Origin: Syntrophaceticus schinkii
GTDB taxonomy: Bacteria; Bacillota; DSM-12270; Thermacetogeniales; Thermacetogeniaceae
Reading direction: 5' to 3'
Assembly: GCF_000946815.1 (NCBI RefSeq)
Contig: NZ_CDRZ01000101.1
Location: forward strand, 1 to 35,227
DNA length: 35,227 bases
Shown here piece by piece: positions 16,893 to 24,340 of the stretch; positions within the stretch are counted from its first letter, which is position 1, and every line of letters starts with the position of its first letter. The notes under the pieces were generated by a model. The model had not been told where the DNA came from. It worked only from the letters and a program-made list of their open reading frames with translations, and did no database searches. Position numbers and translations under genes: made by a program.

Positions 16893-17696
16893 TTATGCAA
16901 TATTGTCCGGTGCTTCCAAGGAAATGCGCCCCAACTTCCCCCTGCTATAAGAACCCAGGATAAAGACTGCGGTGCGCTGCAGGTCATACTCACCATCAGA
17001 GGATAAGAAGTTCTTTTCTCTGGCCACACTCTCCAGAGTAGGAGCTGTATCTTTAACACCCAGGTGTCTGGAAAGGGCATCACTGTAATGTGCATTTAGA
17101 AAACTGAGCAGCTGTTCAGCTAAATCGACCTCATCCATACGCTCCGGATCCGCGGCCCGAATCACTGCCAGCTTAAAAAGGCTTTCATCATCTTTTTGAT
17201 GTGATAATAGCAAACCCGGGGTATCCAGAACAGAAATGGTACCCTGAAGATGCACCCACTGCGGTCCCCTGGTGATACCAGGACGATCACCCCTGTGTAC
17301 AACACGTCTTCCTAAAAGTTGGTTCAAAAAAGATGATTTTCCCGTGTTTGGTATACCCATTACCGCTACACGCAACGGCCTGTTCCGGCGCCCTTTTTCT
17401 TTCAATAAACGATGTAAAATTTGGCTCTCCTGGTCAAGGGATTTCCTTACCCCTGCCATACCCTTACCATGAAGTGCATCAACAGGCAAAGCCTTTTCTC
17501 CACGGTCGGCGTAAAACTCAACCCAATCCGCGGTAGTATGAGGGTCGGCCAGATCAGCCTTATTTAAAATTAACAGTGACCTTTTATCTTTGATCAGCTG
17601 TTTAACCTGCCTGCTGCGGGATGTAAAGGGACAGCGGGCATCTGCCACTTCAAAGATGATATCCACAACTCTAAGGTATTTGGAAAGGTTAGTCAC
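16893..17696 (-). CDS. rbgA: Ribosome biogenesis GTPase RbgA (YlqF), short N-terminus
   Basis: Circularly permuted GTPase needed for late 50S subunit assembly in Bacillus. Motif order is permuted: G4 LILNKADL (about 38-45), then G1 GIPNTGKSSFLNQLLG (about 114-129), G2/T region GITRGPQW, and G3 LDTPGLL (about 157-163). The usual N-terminal WFPGHMAKA motif is missing. The frame starts at a GTG overlapping the lepB stop, and an in-frame TAA lies just upstream, so about 20 residues typical of RbgA are absent. The C-terminal RNA-binding region remains. Loss of the start could be a real variant or another small indel at the lepB/rbgA junction. Confidence 0.88.
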   Translation of the reverse strand: MTNLSKYLRVVDIIFEVADARCPFTSRSRQVKQLIKDKRSLLILNKADLADPHTTADWVEFYADRGEKALPVDALHGKGMAGVRKSLDQESQILHRLLKEKGRRNRPLRVAVMGIPNTGKSSFLNQLLGRRVVHRGDRPGITRGPQWVHLQGTISVLDTPGLLLSHQKDDESLFKLAVIRAADPERMDEVDLAEQLLSFLNAHYSDALSRHLGVKDTAPTLESVAREKNFLSSDGEYDLQRTAVFILGSYSRGKLGRISLEAPDNIA

Positions 17697-18223
17697 TTAA
17701 CTCCCCCAAGTCGATCCGGGGGCCAGTAGATCAAAACTGTTTTTCCTACCAAATATTTTTTATTCAAGGGACCCCATACCCTGCTGTCATCGCTGTTGTT
17801 TCGATTATCCCCCATCACAAACAAGTGATCCTTAGGAACACGGACTGGTTCAAAATCGGAGACCATGACACGTGGTATATAAGGCTCATCTAACCGCTGA
17901 CCATTGATATAGACATAGTTGTTGCGTATTTCAATTGTTTCTCCTTCAAAAGCAATTACCCGTTTAACAAAGTTCCGCCGCGGGTCGAGTGGATATTTAA
18001 AAACGATAACATCACCGCGCTGCGGAGAGCGAAATCTATAGGTGACCTTGTTGACAATAATCCGGTCTTCCCTGTATAAAGTGGGCTCCATTGAAGGAGA
18101 CGGAATATAAAAAGGTTCTAAAATCCAAATGCGGATCACTGCTGCCAAAATTACCGCTAATATTACAGCTTCCAGTATATCTTTCCACAGAGTGTCCTTT
18201 TCTCTTTCATGCTCCTGAGACAT
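17693..18223 (-). CDS. lepB: Signal peptidase I
   Basis: Membrane serine protease that cleaves signal peptides from exported proteins. One N-terminal membrane span (about 15-35, AVILAVILAAVIRIWILEPF) is followed by the catalytic Ser in IPSPSMEPTL (about 37-46) and the general-base Lys in FVKRVIAFEGE (about 85-95). The family box GDNRNNSDDSR sits near 138-148. Length 176 matches Gram-positive SipS-type enzymes. It lies 9 bases after rplS and overlaps rbgA by 4 bases, as in many clostridia. Confidence 0.96.
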   Translation of the reverse strand: MSQEHEREKDTLWKDILEAVILAVILAAVIRIWILEPFYIPSPSMEPTLYREDRIIVNKVTYRFRSPQRGDVIVFKYPLDPRRNFVKRVIAFEGETIEIRNNYVYINGQRLDEPYIPRVMVSDFEPVRVPKDHLFVMGDNRNNSDDSRVWGPLNKKYLVGKTVLIYWPPDRLGGVK

Positions 18224-18232
18224 CAGGATTAC

Positions 18233-18574
18233 CTACTTCCGTTCCCGAATTCGGGCAGCTTTACCTACCCTCTTCCGGAGGTAATAAAGCCGAGCGCGCC
18301 GTACCCTTCCTCTTTTGATAACTTCGATTTTTTCCAGGCGCGGTGAATGTACAGGAAATGTTCTTTCCACACCCACATTATATGAAATACGCCTGACGGT
18401 GAAGGTTTCACCTAACCCACTACCCCGTCTTCGAATCACTGTCCCTTCAAAGACCTGAGTCCTTTCACGTCCCCCTTCAACAACCTTAACATGAACCCGT
18501 ACTGTATCTCCGGGGCGAAAGGGTGGTACATCCTTTTTTATATAGTCTTGTTCGACCATTTTCATAATATCCAC
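18233..18574 (-). CDS. rplS: 50S ribosomal protein L19
   Basis: L19 sits at the 30S-50S interface. I place the start at the GTG at 18574 ([19 protein letters not shown]), 8 bases after GAGGAGG; a TTG at 18601 would add nine atypical residues. Motifs: [40 protein letters not shown] and [20 protein letters not shown], then RRARLYYLR near the end. Length 113 is normal. It follows trmD and has its own promoter in the trmD-rplS gap. Confidence 0.97.
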   Translation of the reverse strand: MDIMKMVEQDYIKKDVPPFRPGDTVRVHVKVVEGGRERTQVFEGTVIRRRGSGLGETFTVRRISYNVGVERTFPVHSPRLEKIEVIKRGRVRRARLYYLRKRVGKAARIRERK

Positions 18575-18621
18575 TGGTATAGCCTCCTCATCAAACTTCA
18601 AAGATCTCTTAAACGCTGTTC

Positions 18622-18650
18622 ATTATAGCATAGGAAATGGCATATCACAA
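18622..18650 (-). promoter_or_regulatory. Internal sigma-A promoter for rplS-lepB-rbgA
   Basis: Minus strand TTGTGA (18645-18650), 17-base spacer, perfect TATAAT (18622-18627), in the short gap after trmD. The transcript would start about 40 bases before the rplS GTG. Confidence 0.6.
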
Positions 18651-18655
18651 TCATT

Positions 18656-19384
18656 TCAAGGAACCGCAGACAGGATCTGGTCGATGGTGTTCCTGTCATC
18701 CTCCTCCCAGGGAACACCTACCAGCAAATCCGGGCGGCGGAAAAATGTCCTGGCTATTGCCATAGCACGCCTCCAGCGCCTTATCTCCTGGTGGTTTCCA
18801 GATAAAAGAATATCCGGAACATCCCATCCCTGAAAACTGCGCGGCCTTGTATAGTGAGGGTACTCCAATAAACCAAAGTTAAAGGATTCCTCTTGTAGAG
18901 AGTTTGCATCCCCTACAGTCCCGGGAAGCAAACGCCCCACACAGTCAATAATCGCCATCGATGCTATTTCTCCACCTGTTAATACAAAATCACCCAAAGA
19001 AATTTCATCAGTCACCAGAGATTTAACCCGCTCATCAATTCCTTCATAGTGCCCGCAGATCAGGGTGATCTCAGCCTCTTTCGACAGTTCAAGCGCTTTT
19101 TCCTGTGTAAAGGTTTCGCCCTGGGGGGTCATGAGGATTACCCGATCCCCTGATCGTATATTCAGGGCATCAAAACAGTTGAAAAAGGGTTCGGGCTTCA
19201 TCAACATTCCGGCGCCACCCCCAAAGGGATAGTCATCAACCTTACAGTGTTTATCTGTTGAATAGTCCCGTATGTTGATCAGCTCGACCTCCAACAATCC
19301 CTGATCCTGGGCCCTTTTCAGAATACTGTTCTCAAGAGGCCCTGCAAACATCTCCGGAAAGATAGTTAAAACTCTGAAAAGCAC
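18656..19384 (-). CDS. trmD: tRNA (guanine-37-N1)-methyltransferase TrmD
   Basis: Makes m1G37 next to the anticodon, preventing frameshifts, using S-adenosylmethionine. I chose the GTG at 19384 (MLFRVLTIFPEMF), 9 bases after GGAGGA. SPOUT knot motifs are present: DYPFGGGAGMLMKPEPFF (about 48-65), CGHYEGIDERV (about 109-119) and SLGDFVLTGGEIASM (about 128-142). The C-terminal YTRPRSFQGWDVPDILLSGN contacts the tRNA, and GNHQEIRRWRR is the family box. Length 242 is normal. The start lies just after the rimM stop. Confidence 0.97.
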   Translation of the reverse strand: MLFRVLTIFPEMFAGPLENSILKRAQDQGLLEVELINIRDYSTDKHCKVDDYPFGGGAGMLMKPEPFFNCFDALNIRSGDRVILMTPQGETFTQEKALELSKEAEITLICGHYEGIDERVKSLVTDEISLGDFVLTGGEIASMAIIDCVGRLLPGTVGDANSLQEESFNFGLLEYPHYTRPRSFQGWDVPDILLSGNHQEIRRWRRAMAIARTFFRRPDLLVGVPWEEDDRNTIDQILSAVP

Positions 19385-19389
19385 ATCAA

Positions 19390-19902
19390 TCAATCCTCCA
19401 GCAGACCAGGCAGTGGGCGAACCAGCATCAGCCCCTTATCCGGATCGATTTCCCTGACAACCTCTTTCAGGGCAGGGATCAAGATTTCTCTTCCCTGATC
19501 ATCTTTAACCAGATAAACATCATTGCTTCCGGTTTCCAGGATCTCCGCTACCTTGCCCAGGACGGTTCCGTCCTCAGTTGCAGCCAGAAGCCCCACAATT
19601 TGATAATGATAATAATGACCCTCAGGAAGCGGTAACACCTCCCCGCGAGGAACCTGGAGCAGAGCATTCCGGTACACCCGCGCATCCTCCGGGGTATCGA
19701 TCCCTTCAAATTTGATAATGATTTCTCTACCCCGGATCTTTACCCCCTGGATTTCAACTTCCTTGAACATTTTTTGTTTGGAGAGGTAGTAGCTGCCACC
19801 CCTGGAGAAACGCTCCGGGAAATCCGTCAGAGGGATCACCTTTATTTCTCCTTGGATACCAAAAGGCGCGGCAACTTTCCCTACCGTAATGAACTCAGCC
19901 AT
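19390..19902 (-). CDS. rimM: 16S rRNA processing/ribosome maturation factor RimM
   Basis: Helps mature the 30S head domain by binding S19. The N-terminal beta-barrel (about 1-85) begins FITVGKVAAPFGIQGEIKV and includes the region FEGIDTPEDARVYRNALLQV. The PRC-barrel (about 95-168) includes YYHYQIVGL, VLGKVAEILETGSNDVYLV and EILIPALKEVVREID. Length 170 is typical. Placed between khpA and trmD as in most Firmicutes. Confidence 0.95.
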   Translation of the reverse strand: MAEFITVGKVAAPFGIQGEIKVIPLTDFPERFSRGGSYYLSKQKMFKEVEIQGVKIRGREIIIKFEGIDTPEDARVYRNALLQVPRGEVLPLPEGHYYHYQIVGLLAATEDGTVLGKVAEILETGSNDVYLVKDDQGREILIPALKEVVREIDPDKGLMLVRPLPGLLED

Positions 19903-19934
19903 TATAAATACCTCACAGCTATCTGATAACAGCT

Positions 19935-20165
19935 TTAGGAAACGATCTCTACAACAACATTTCTTCCGATTTTATTCCCCTTTGCCTTTGCCAAAGCACG
20001 TATCGCCCTGGCGATCTTACCCTGCTTGCCGATCACCTTACCCATATCGGCATCAGCAACTTTAAGCTCAACAATCAGGGCCTTTTCTCCTTCAATTTCC
20101 TTAACTTCAACCTCTTCCGGGTAGTCAACCAAGGATGTAGCCAGAACTTTGATCAATTTCTGCAT
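19935..20165 (-). CDS. khpA: KH-domain RNA-binding protein KhpA (YlqC)
   Basis: Small RNA-binding protein, 76 residues, that partners with KhpB in some Firmicutes. The ATG at 20165 (MQKLIKVLATSLVDYPEEVE) follows GAGGTGTTAAGG. The KH motif GKVIGKQGKIARAIRALAK (about 45-63) holds the GxxG loop. It sits 10 bases after rpsP and 32 before rimM, the standard place. Confidence 0.95.
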   Translation of the reverse strand: MQKLIKVLATSLVDYPEEVEVKEIEGEKALIVELKVADADMGKVIGKQGKIARAIRALAKAKGNKIGRNVVVEIVS

Positions 20166-20175
20166 CCTTAACACC

Positions 20176-20463
20176 TCACTCCGACACCGCTTCTTCTATC
20201 TCTGTTCTGCTCTGTCGTTTCTCCCAAATACCTGCTTTCTTGAGCAGACCACGAACAGTATCTGTTGCCTGGGCACCCTTGGAGAGCCAGTAAAGCGCTT
20301 TTTCCTCATCGATCTTGATAACTACTGGATCAGCAATTGGTTGATAATAACCGATCTCCTCAATAAAACGGCCATCCCGCGGTGATCGAGAATCTGCAAC
20401 AACAACACGATACGCCGGGTTCTTTTTGGCTCCGATTCTCTTTAAGCGAATCTTTGTAGCCAA
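20176..20463 (-). CDS. rpsP: 30S ribosomal protein S16
   Basis: S16 stabilises the 30S body. Begins [21 protein letters not shown] and has the diagnostic [16 protein letters not shown] (about 26-41) and [20 protein letters not shown] (quoted in part, about 53-74). The last 15 residues are charged, as is common. Length 95 is normal. The SD is AGGAGGATG upstream. Follows ffh by 15 bases. Confidence 0.97.
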   Translation of the reverse strand: MATKIRLKRIGAKKNPAYRVVVADSRSPRDGRFIEEIGYYQPIADPVVIKIDEEKALYWLSKGAQATDTVRGLLKKAGIWEKRQSRTEIEEAVSE

Positions 20464-20478
20464 CTTGTCATCCTCCTT

Positions 20479-21831
20479 TTACATAAACGGAAATTTCATA
20501 GATTTTAATTTGCGGGCGCTTTTACCCGCACCAAGTTCACTCAACTGTTTAAACAACTTACAGCTTTGATCAAAATGCTTTAACAACCTGTTGACATCCT
20601 GGACCCTTCTTCCGCTTCCCCGAGCGATACGCTTCCTTCTGCTGCCCTTAATAATGGCCGGGTTGCGGCGTTCCTCCGGAGTCATGGAGTTGATCATCGC
20701 CTCTAAGTAAGTAAACTCCTTCTCATCGATCCCCTCCTGAATTTGGCGCAGCTGCTTTGCTCCACCCAGCCCGGGGATCATACCCAGTACCTGCTCCAGA
20801 GGTCCCATGGATTGTACCTGCTTGATCTGTTCGAGAAAATCATCCAGAGTGAATTCCTGTTTGCGCAGCTTCTTTTCCAGTTCTCTTGCTTTTTCCTCGT
20901 CAATGGTTGCCTGCGCTTTTTCAATCAGGCTTAACACATCACCCATACCCAGTATCCGAGCTGCCAACCGGTCCGGGTAAAAGGGGTCCAGGGCATCGAG
21001 CTTTTCCCCGGTACCGATAAACTTAATCGGGCAACCGGTCACCTTTCTCACTGAAAGGGCTGCTCCCCCGCGGGTATCACCGTCAAGTTTGGTCAGGATC
21101 ACCCCGGTAAGACCGAGTTCCTCATGGAAAGACTTGGCGATATTGACGGCATCTTGCCCGATCATGGCATCGACAATCAGGAATACCTCCTGGGGTGTGA
21201 CTGCATCCTTCATCTGCTGTAATTCTTCCATCAGTTTCTCATCGATATGCAGTCTGCCTGCGGTATCGATGATCACCAGGTCATAACCATGACTTCGGGA
21301 GTGCTCTACAGCCTGCCTGGCAATAGTTACCGGGGAGTTCCCCTCTTCCAAAGCAAAAAAGGGAACATCGATCTGTTTTGCCAGCACCTCAAGCTGCTTA
21401 ATCGCAGCAGGGCGGTAAACATCTGCAGCTACCAGAAGGGGCTGTTTTCCCTGCTTCTTGTAATGCAGAGCCAATTTCCCCGCAGTTGTAGTTTTTCCGC
21501 CGCCTTGAAGACCAACCAGTAAAAAAACTGTAGCACCGGAACTATTAAACTCTACACTGCTTTTGGTATCTCCCATGACAGCTGTGAGTTCTTCATTGAC
21601 AATCTTGATCACCTGCTGGGCAGGAGTAAAGCTATCCAAAACATCTGCCCCAAGACTGCGCTCCCGGATGCGCTGGATAAATTCTTTCACAACAGGAAGG
21701 CTCACATCAGCTTCCAGAAGGGCAAGCCTTACCTCCCGCAGAGCGGAGTTGAGATCCTTTTCCGTCAGTTTTCCCTTACCGCGCAGCTTTTTAAATGTTT
21801 CCTGCAGCTTTTCTGCCAGGCCTTCAAACAA
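20479..21831 (-). CDS. ffh: Signal recognition particle GTPase Ffh (SRP54)
   Basis: Binds signal sequences as they leave the ribosome and targets them to FtsY. The TTG start at 21831 (MFEGLAEKLQETFKKLRG) follows GGTAGGA. Domains: N (1-85), G (about 100-295) with GLQGGGKTTTAGKLA at 107-121, DTAGRLHID near 190, TKLDGDTRGG near 247, and the Met-rich M domain (about 300-450) with MINSMTPEERRNPAIIKGSRR and GSGRRVQDVNRLLKHF, the SRP RNA-binding helix-turn-helix. Length 450 is typical. No SRP RNA gene was found in the window. First gene after ylxM in the operon. Confidence 0.98.
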   Translation of the reverse strand: MFEGLAEKLQETFKKLRGKGKLTEKDLNSALREVRLALLEADVSLPVVKEFIQRIRERSLGADVLDSFTPAQQVIKIVNEELTAVMGDTKSSVEFNSSGATVFLLVGLQGGGKTTTAGKLALHYKKQGKQPLLVAADVYRPAAIKQLEVLAKQIDVPFFALEEGNSPVTIARQAVEHSRSHGYDLVIIDTAGRLHIDEKLMEELQQMKDAVTPQEVFLIVDAMIGQDAVNIAKSFHEELGLTGVILTKLDGDTRGGAALSVRKVTGCPIKFIGTGEKLDALDPFYPDRLAARILGMGDVLSLIEKAQATIDEEKARELEKKLRKQEFTLDDFLEQIKQVQSMGPLEQVLGMIPGLGGAKQLRQIQEGIDEKEFTYLEAMINSMTPEERRNPAIIKGSRRKRIARGSGRRVQDVNRLLKHFDQSCKLFKQLSELGAGKSARKLKSMKFPFM

Positions 21832-21837
21832 CTAATC

Positions 21838-22107
21838 CTACCTCCCTTCCTGAGAATCCGTAAGAATCTTCTCTTTCAGGTAACCTGCCAGGAGACCGAG
21901 CTTGAGCTCATAGTCCTCCAATGCCCTTTCGGCACGCTTGAGATTATCATGGACCGCCTGTCTGGTAATCTTGAGATTCTCTGCAATTTCACCCAGGGAC
22001 AGGTCCTGCTCATAATAGTACCTGATCACTTCCTGTTGTCTGTCGGTTAATAACTTACCGTAGAAATCCGACAGCAGGGCCATGCGTTCAAATCTCTCAA
22101 TTTTCAT
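21838..22107 (-). CDS. ylxM: YlxM, SRP-associated helix-turn-helix protein
   Basis: An 89-residue sigma-70-region-4-like protein that accompanies ffh across Firmicutes; described as an enhancer of SRP GTPase activity in streptococci. I chose the ATG at 22107 (MKIERFERMALLSDFYGKLL), 8 bases after AGGTGG; a GTG at 22119 is possible. The helix-turn-helix is DRQQEVIRYYYEQDLSLGEIAENL, followed by the recognition helix KITRQAVHDNLKRAERALED. It is first of the operon and directly downstream of a good promoter and a hairpin. Confidence 0.95.
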   Translation of the reverse strand: MKIERFERMALLSDFYGKLLTDRQQEVIRYYYEQDLSLGEIAENLKITRQAVHDNLKRAERALEDYELKLGLLAGYLKEKILTDSQEGR

Positions 22108-22120
22108 TTTCTTTCCCACC

Positions 22121-22142
22121 TGTCAAGGCAATCACCTTGACA
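22121..22142. repeat. Inverted repeat TGTCAAGG / CCTTGACA in the ylxM leader
   Basis: Perfect 8-base arms (22121-22128 and 22135-22142) with a 6-base loop. A third copy, TGTCAAGG at 22168-22175, overlaps the -35 box of the promoter. The three copies flank the -10 region and the presumed transcription start, so they could be an operator or simply a duplicated -35. Confidence 0.5.
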
Positions 22143-22144
22143 CC

Positions 22145-22173
22145 ATTCTACGGCAAAGAAAACTTTATGTCAA
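22145..22173 (-). promoter_or_regulatory. Sigma-A promoter for the ylxM-ffh-rpsP operon
   Basis: Minus strand perfect TTGACA (22168-22173), 17-base spacer, TAGAAT (22145-22150, five of six). It lies about 40 bases before ylxM and is the only good promoter upstream of the run down to trmD. Confidence 0.8.
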
Positions 22174-22174
22174 G

Positions 22175-22277
22175 GTGAGACGCGGGGACGGTTCTCGCGT
22201 CTCACTCGTGTGGATCAAGGGGATGGTTGTTCTCGCGTCTCAGATGCGTGGATCAAGGGTATGGTTGTTCTGATCCA
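22175..22277. repeat. Cluster of three G-rich-loop hairpin units with two stem types
   Basis: Unit 1: GTGAGACGCG (22175-22184) pairs perfectly over 10 bases with CGCGTCTCAC (22196-22205) around the loop GGGACGGTTCT. Unit 3: TGGATCA (22249-22255) pairs with TGATCCA (22271-22277) around a 15-base loop AGGGTATGGTTGTTC. Unit 2 (22211-22242) is a chimera: its left arm is TGGATCA (unit-3 type) and its right arm is CGCGTCTCA (unit-1 type), with loop AGGGGATGGTTGTTCT between. The TGGATCA stem is the same as in the copy at 5650, 16.5 kb away. Confidence 0.85.
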
Positions 22278-22378
22278 TTTATGATCTTTTCCATCAACTA
22301 ACAACCAATCGCTAATCTGAAAAACAGAAATCGGAAACTATTCCCACTTCCAACCTCCCACTTCCCACATCTCATTTA
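22278..22378. other. Low-complexity gap after mtaD
   Basis: On the minus strand this contains repeated GGGAAGTGGGA-type and TTGGTTGTTAGTTG-type short motifs. There is no coding frame and no clear terminator. It lies between the G-rich-loop repeats and the repaired mtaD stop. Confidence 0.4.
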
Positions 22379-23672
22379 CTAACCACTAATAAGCCTTCGG
22401 GCGCGCTCCTCCACTTCCTGGAGAACCCGCTCTTTATCTATGGTCAAGACTTTGCGCTTTTCCATTAACGATGCGGCCATCGATGATCACTGTATCCACA
22501 TCACTTGCCTGGGCGGCATAGACCATATGTGAAGTAAGATTGTGCCGAGGGTAGAGGTGTGCCTGATTCAGATCAACTAAAATGATATCTGCTTTATAAC
22601 CTGGTTTAAGAAGACCCACATCTTCAAGCCCCAACGCCCTGGCTCCGTCTCCGGTGGCCATGGACAGCACCTGGGGAGCAGGAAGAGTCAGGGGGTCCAT
22701 CTGATTGACCTTATGCAGAAGGGCTGCTGTGCGCATCTCTTCCAGCATGTCCAGATTGTTGTTGCTTGCCGCTCCATCTGTTCCAATCCCAACTGTCACT
22801 TCAGCTGCCAGCAGCTGGGGAACAGGAGCGATACCACTGGCCAGTTTCATGTTGCTCTCCGGATTGTGAGCAACCCCTGTACCGGTCTCAGCAAGAACAG
22901 AGATATCTTCAGCTGTTAGGTGAACACAGTGGGCAGCCAGTGTGGTAAACTGGAAAACCCCGCGCTCTTTTAGATATTCAACAGGTGTTTTCCCGTACAA
23001 TTTATTAATCTGCTCGACCTCATCTTTGGTTTCCGCCACATGAATATGAATACCCGCCCTGTAATCCTGAGCCAGGGCAAGCACTTTATCAAGGTAGTCC
23101 GGGGGACAGGTGTAAGGGGCATGTGGCCCAAGCCAGATAGATATCCTCCCTTTAGCTGCTCCCTGCCACTTTTCTAAAAACTCCTTGCTCTCCTCAAGGC
23201 CGGTTTCCGCTTCAGATCCTGTTCCCACCAGCCCCCGAGCCAGGCAGGCCCGCATACCGCTCTCCTCAACCGCCTCTGCTGCGCGGTCCATAAAGAAATA
23301 CATATCACTAAAGGTGGTGGTCCCTGACTCGATCATCTCCACCAGAGCCAGCATTGTCCCCCAGTAGACATCATCAGCTGTAAGGCGCGCCTCTATCGGC
23401 CAGATCTTTTTTTCCAGCCAGTACATCAGAGGCAGGTCATCTGCATAGCTTCGCAAGAGCGTCATGGCAGCGTGTGTATGACAGTTGATCAGCCCGGGCA
23501 GACAGAGGTAATCCTCCCCCTCCATGACGCGCTCCGCTTTCCAATCCCGAGGAAGCTCTCCCTCATCTCCAACCTTGAGGATGCGGTCCCCCTCAATGGC
23601 TAGATCGCCCCTTGCTGCCGCGGCATCTCCATCATCTGGAAGCAAATAACAATTCTTTATCAATAATTTCAC
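22379..23672 (-). CDS. mtaD: 5-methylthioadenosine/S-adenosylhomocysteine deaminase MtaD, frameshifted near C-terminus
   Basis: Amidohydrolase that deaminates MTA or SAH to the inosine forms. Start is one of two in-frame GTGs (23672 or 23681) at the aldolase stop; I prefer 23672 (MKLLIKNCYLLP). Metal motifs: PGLINCHTHAAMTLLRSY (about 55-72), HIHVAETKDEV, LAAHCVHLT and VGIGTDGAASNNNLDMLEEM. In the raw sequence it stops at 22434 after RIVNGKAQSLDHR. In the next frame the family C-terminus appears intact (VLTIDKERVLQEVEERARRL, then ISG and a stop at 22379). One extra A in GTTAATGG (22464-22468) explains this, giving 431 codons. The raw frame lacks only the last 35 residues and might still fold. 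Last gene of the MTA block. Confidence 0.88.
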
Positions 23673-23673
23673 A

Positions 23674-24340
23674 TTATTCACCCTTTCCCTGGCCGTAACT
23701 TTCCAGGAAATTATTACGCAAGACAGATACATCATGATCACTCAGCAGGAATGGGGTGCCATTAAGCTGTGAAAAAAGATAAACCAATGCCCCCTTCTCC
23801 ACAACCTGACAGACCAGGAGCGCTTCTCTCAGGGATCGCCCTACCACCCACCACCCCATGGTTAGCCAGCACGAAAACAGCTGACACGGTCCCCCACGAG
23901 CACCTCACTGCCGCAGCAGCAAGCTCATCAGTCCCCGCAGGAGCATAAGGAGCAACCCTGACATCTCCCCCCAGCAGCTGTGCCATCTCTTCTAAAACAG
24001 GCGGCAGGGGCTTGCGGGTGACAGTAAAAACCGAGGCATAGGAGCTGTGGGTATGCACAATCCCATTGATATCTTGACGCGCCCTGTAGATGGCTGCATG
24101 TAAAGGCGTCTCTGAAGATGGCTTTAACCTGCCAGCCAGTACTTCCCCCTGCAGATCGATTATCACAAGGTCTTCTGCTGTCAGTTCATGATAAGGCACA
24201 CCACTGGGGGTAATTAAAAAGGAATCCGGATTGGATAAACGCACACTGATATTCCCCCAGGTTCCTGAAACAAGCCCTGAATTTATAATTATTTTACCCG
24301 TTTCTAAAACTGCCTGCACCTCTGATTCCCGTGGGATCAT
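23674..24340 (-). CDS. Class II aldolase (FucA/MtnB superfamily), candidate 5-methylthioribulose-1-phosphate aldolase, frameshifted
   Basis: Zinc-dependent class II aldolase/adducin fold. Motifs: SGTWGNISVRL (about 20-30), TPSGVPYHELTAEDLVIIDL, the acid in SSETPLHAAIY (about 76-86), zinc ligands in IVHTHSSYASVF (about 95-106), and the third zinc ligand in NHGVVG. The raw frame runs off after NHGVVGGRAIPERSAP. One surplus G near 23841-23850 repairs it to NHGVVGVGRSLREALLVCQ and a C-terminus ending YGQGKGE at 23674. Total is 222 codons. The ATG overlaps the mtnA stop, and mtnP precedes that. This context points to cleavage of 5-methylthioribulose-1-phosphate into dihydroxyacetone phosphate and 2-methylthioacetaldehyde (DHAP shunt). 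MtnB dehydratase shares the fold, but mtnC/mtnD/mtnW/mtnX are absent, so I favour the aldolase. Confidence 0.8.

Noticed and set aside
20479-22200. SRP RNA (ffs) gene near ffh
   Set aside because: No sequence resembling the conserved tip of the Alu/S-domain was found; no tRNA or rRNA gene was found anywhere in the window.
22175-22277. CRISPR array
   Set aside because: Units are self-complementary hairpins of unequal length with no uniform repeat and spacer pattern, and there are no cas genes.
23674-24340. Assigning the aldolase as MtnB dehydratase
   Set aside because: No mtnC, mtnD, mtnW or mtnX partner is present in the window, and the later oxygen-dependent steps do not suit an anaerobe; not excluded by sequence alone.
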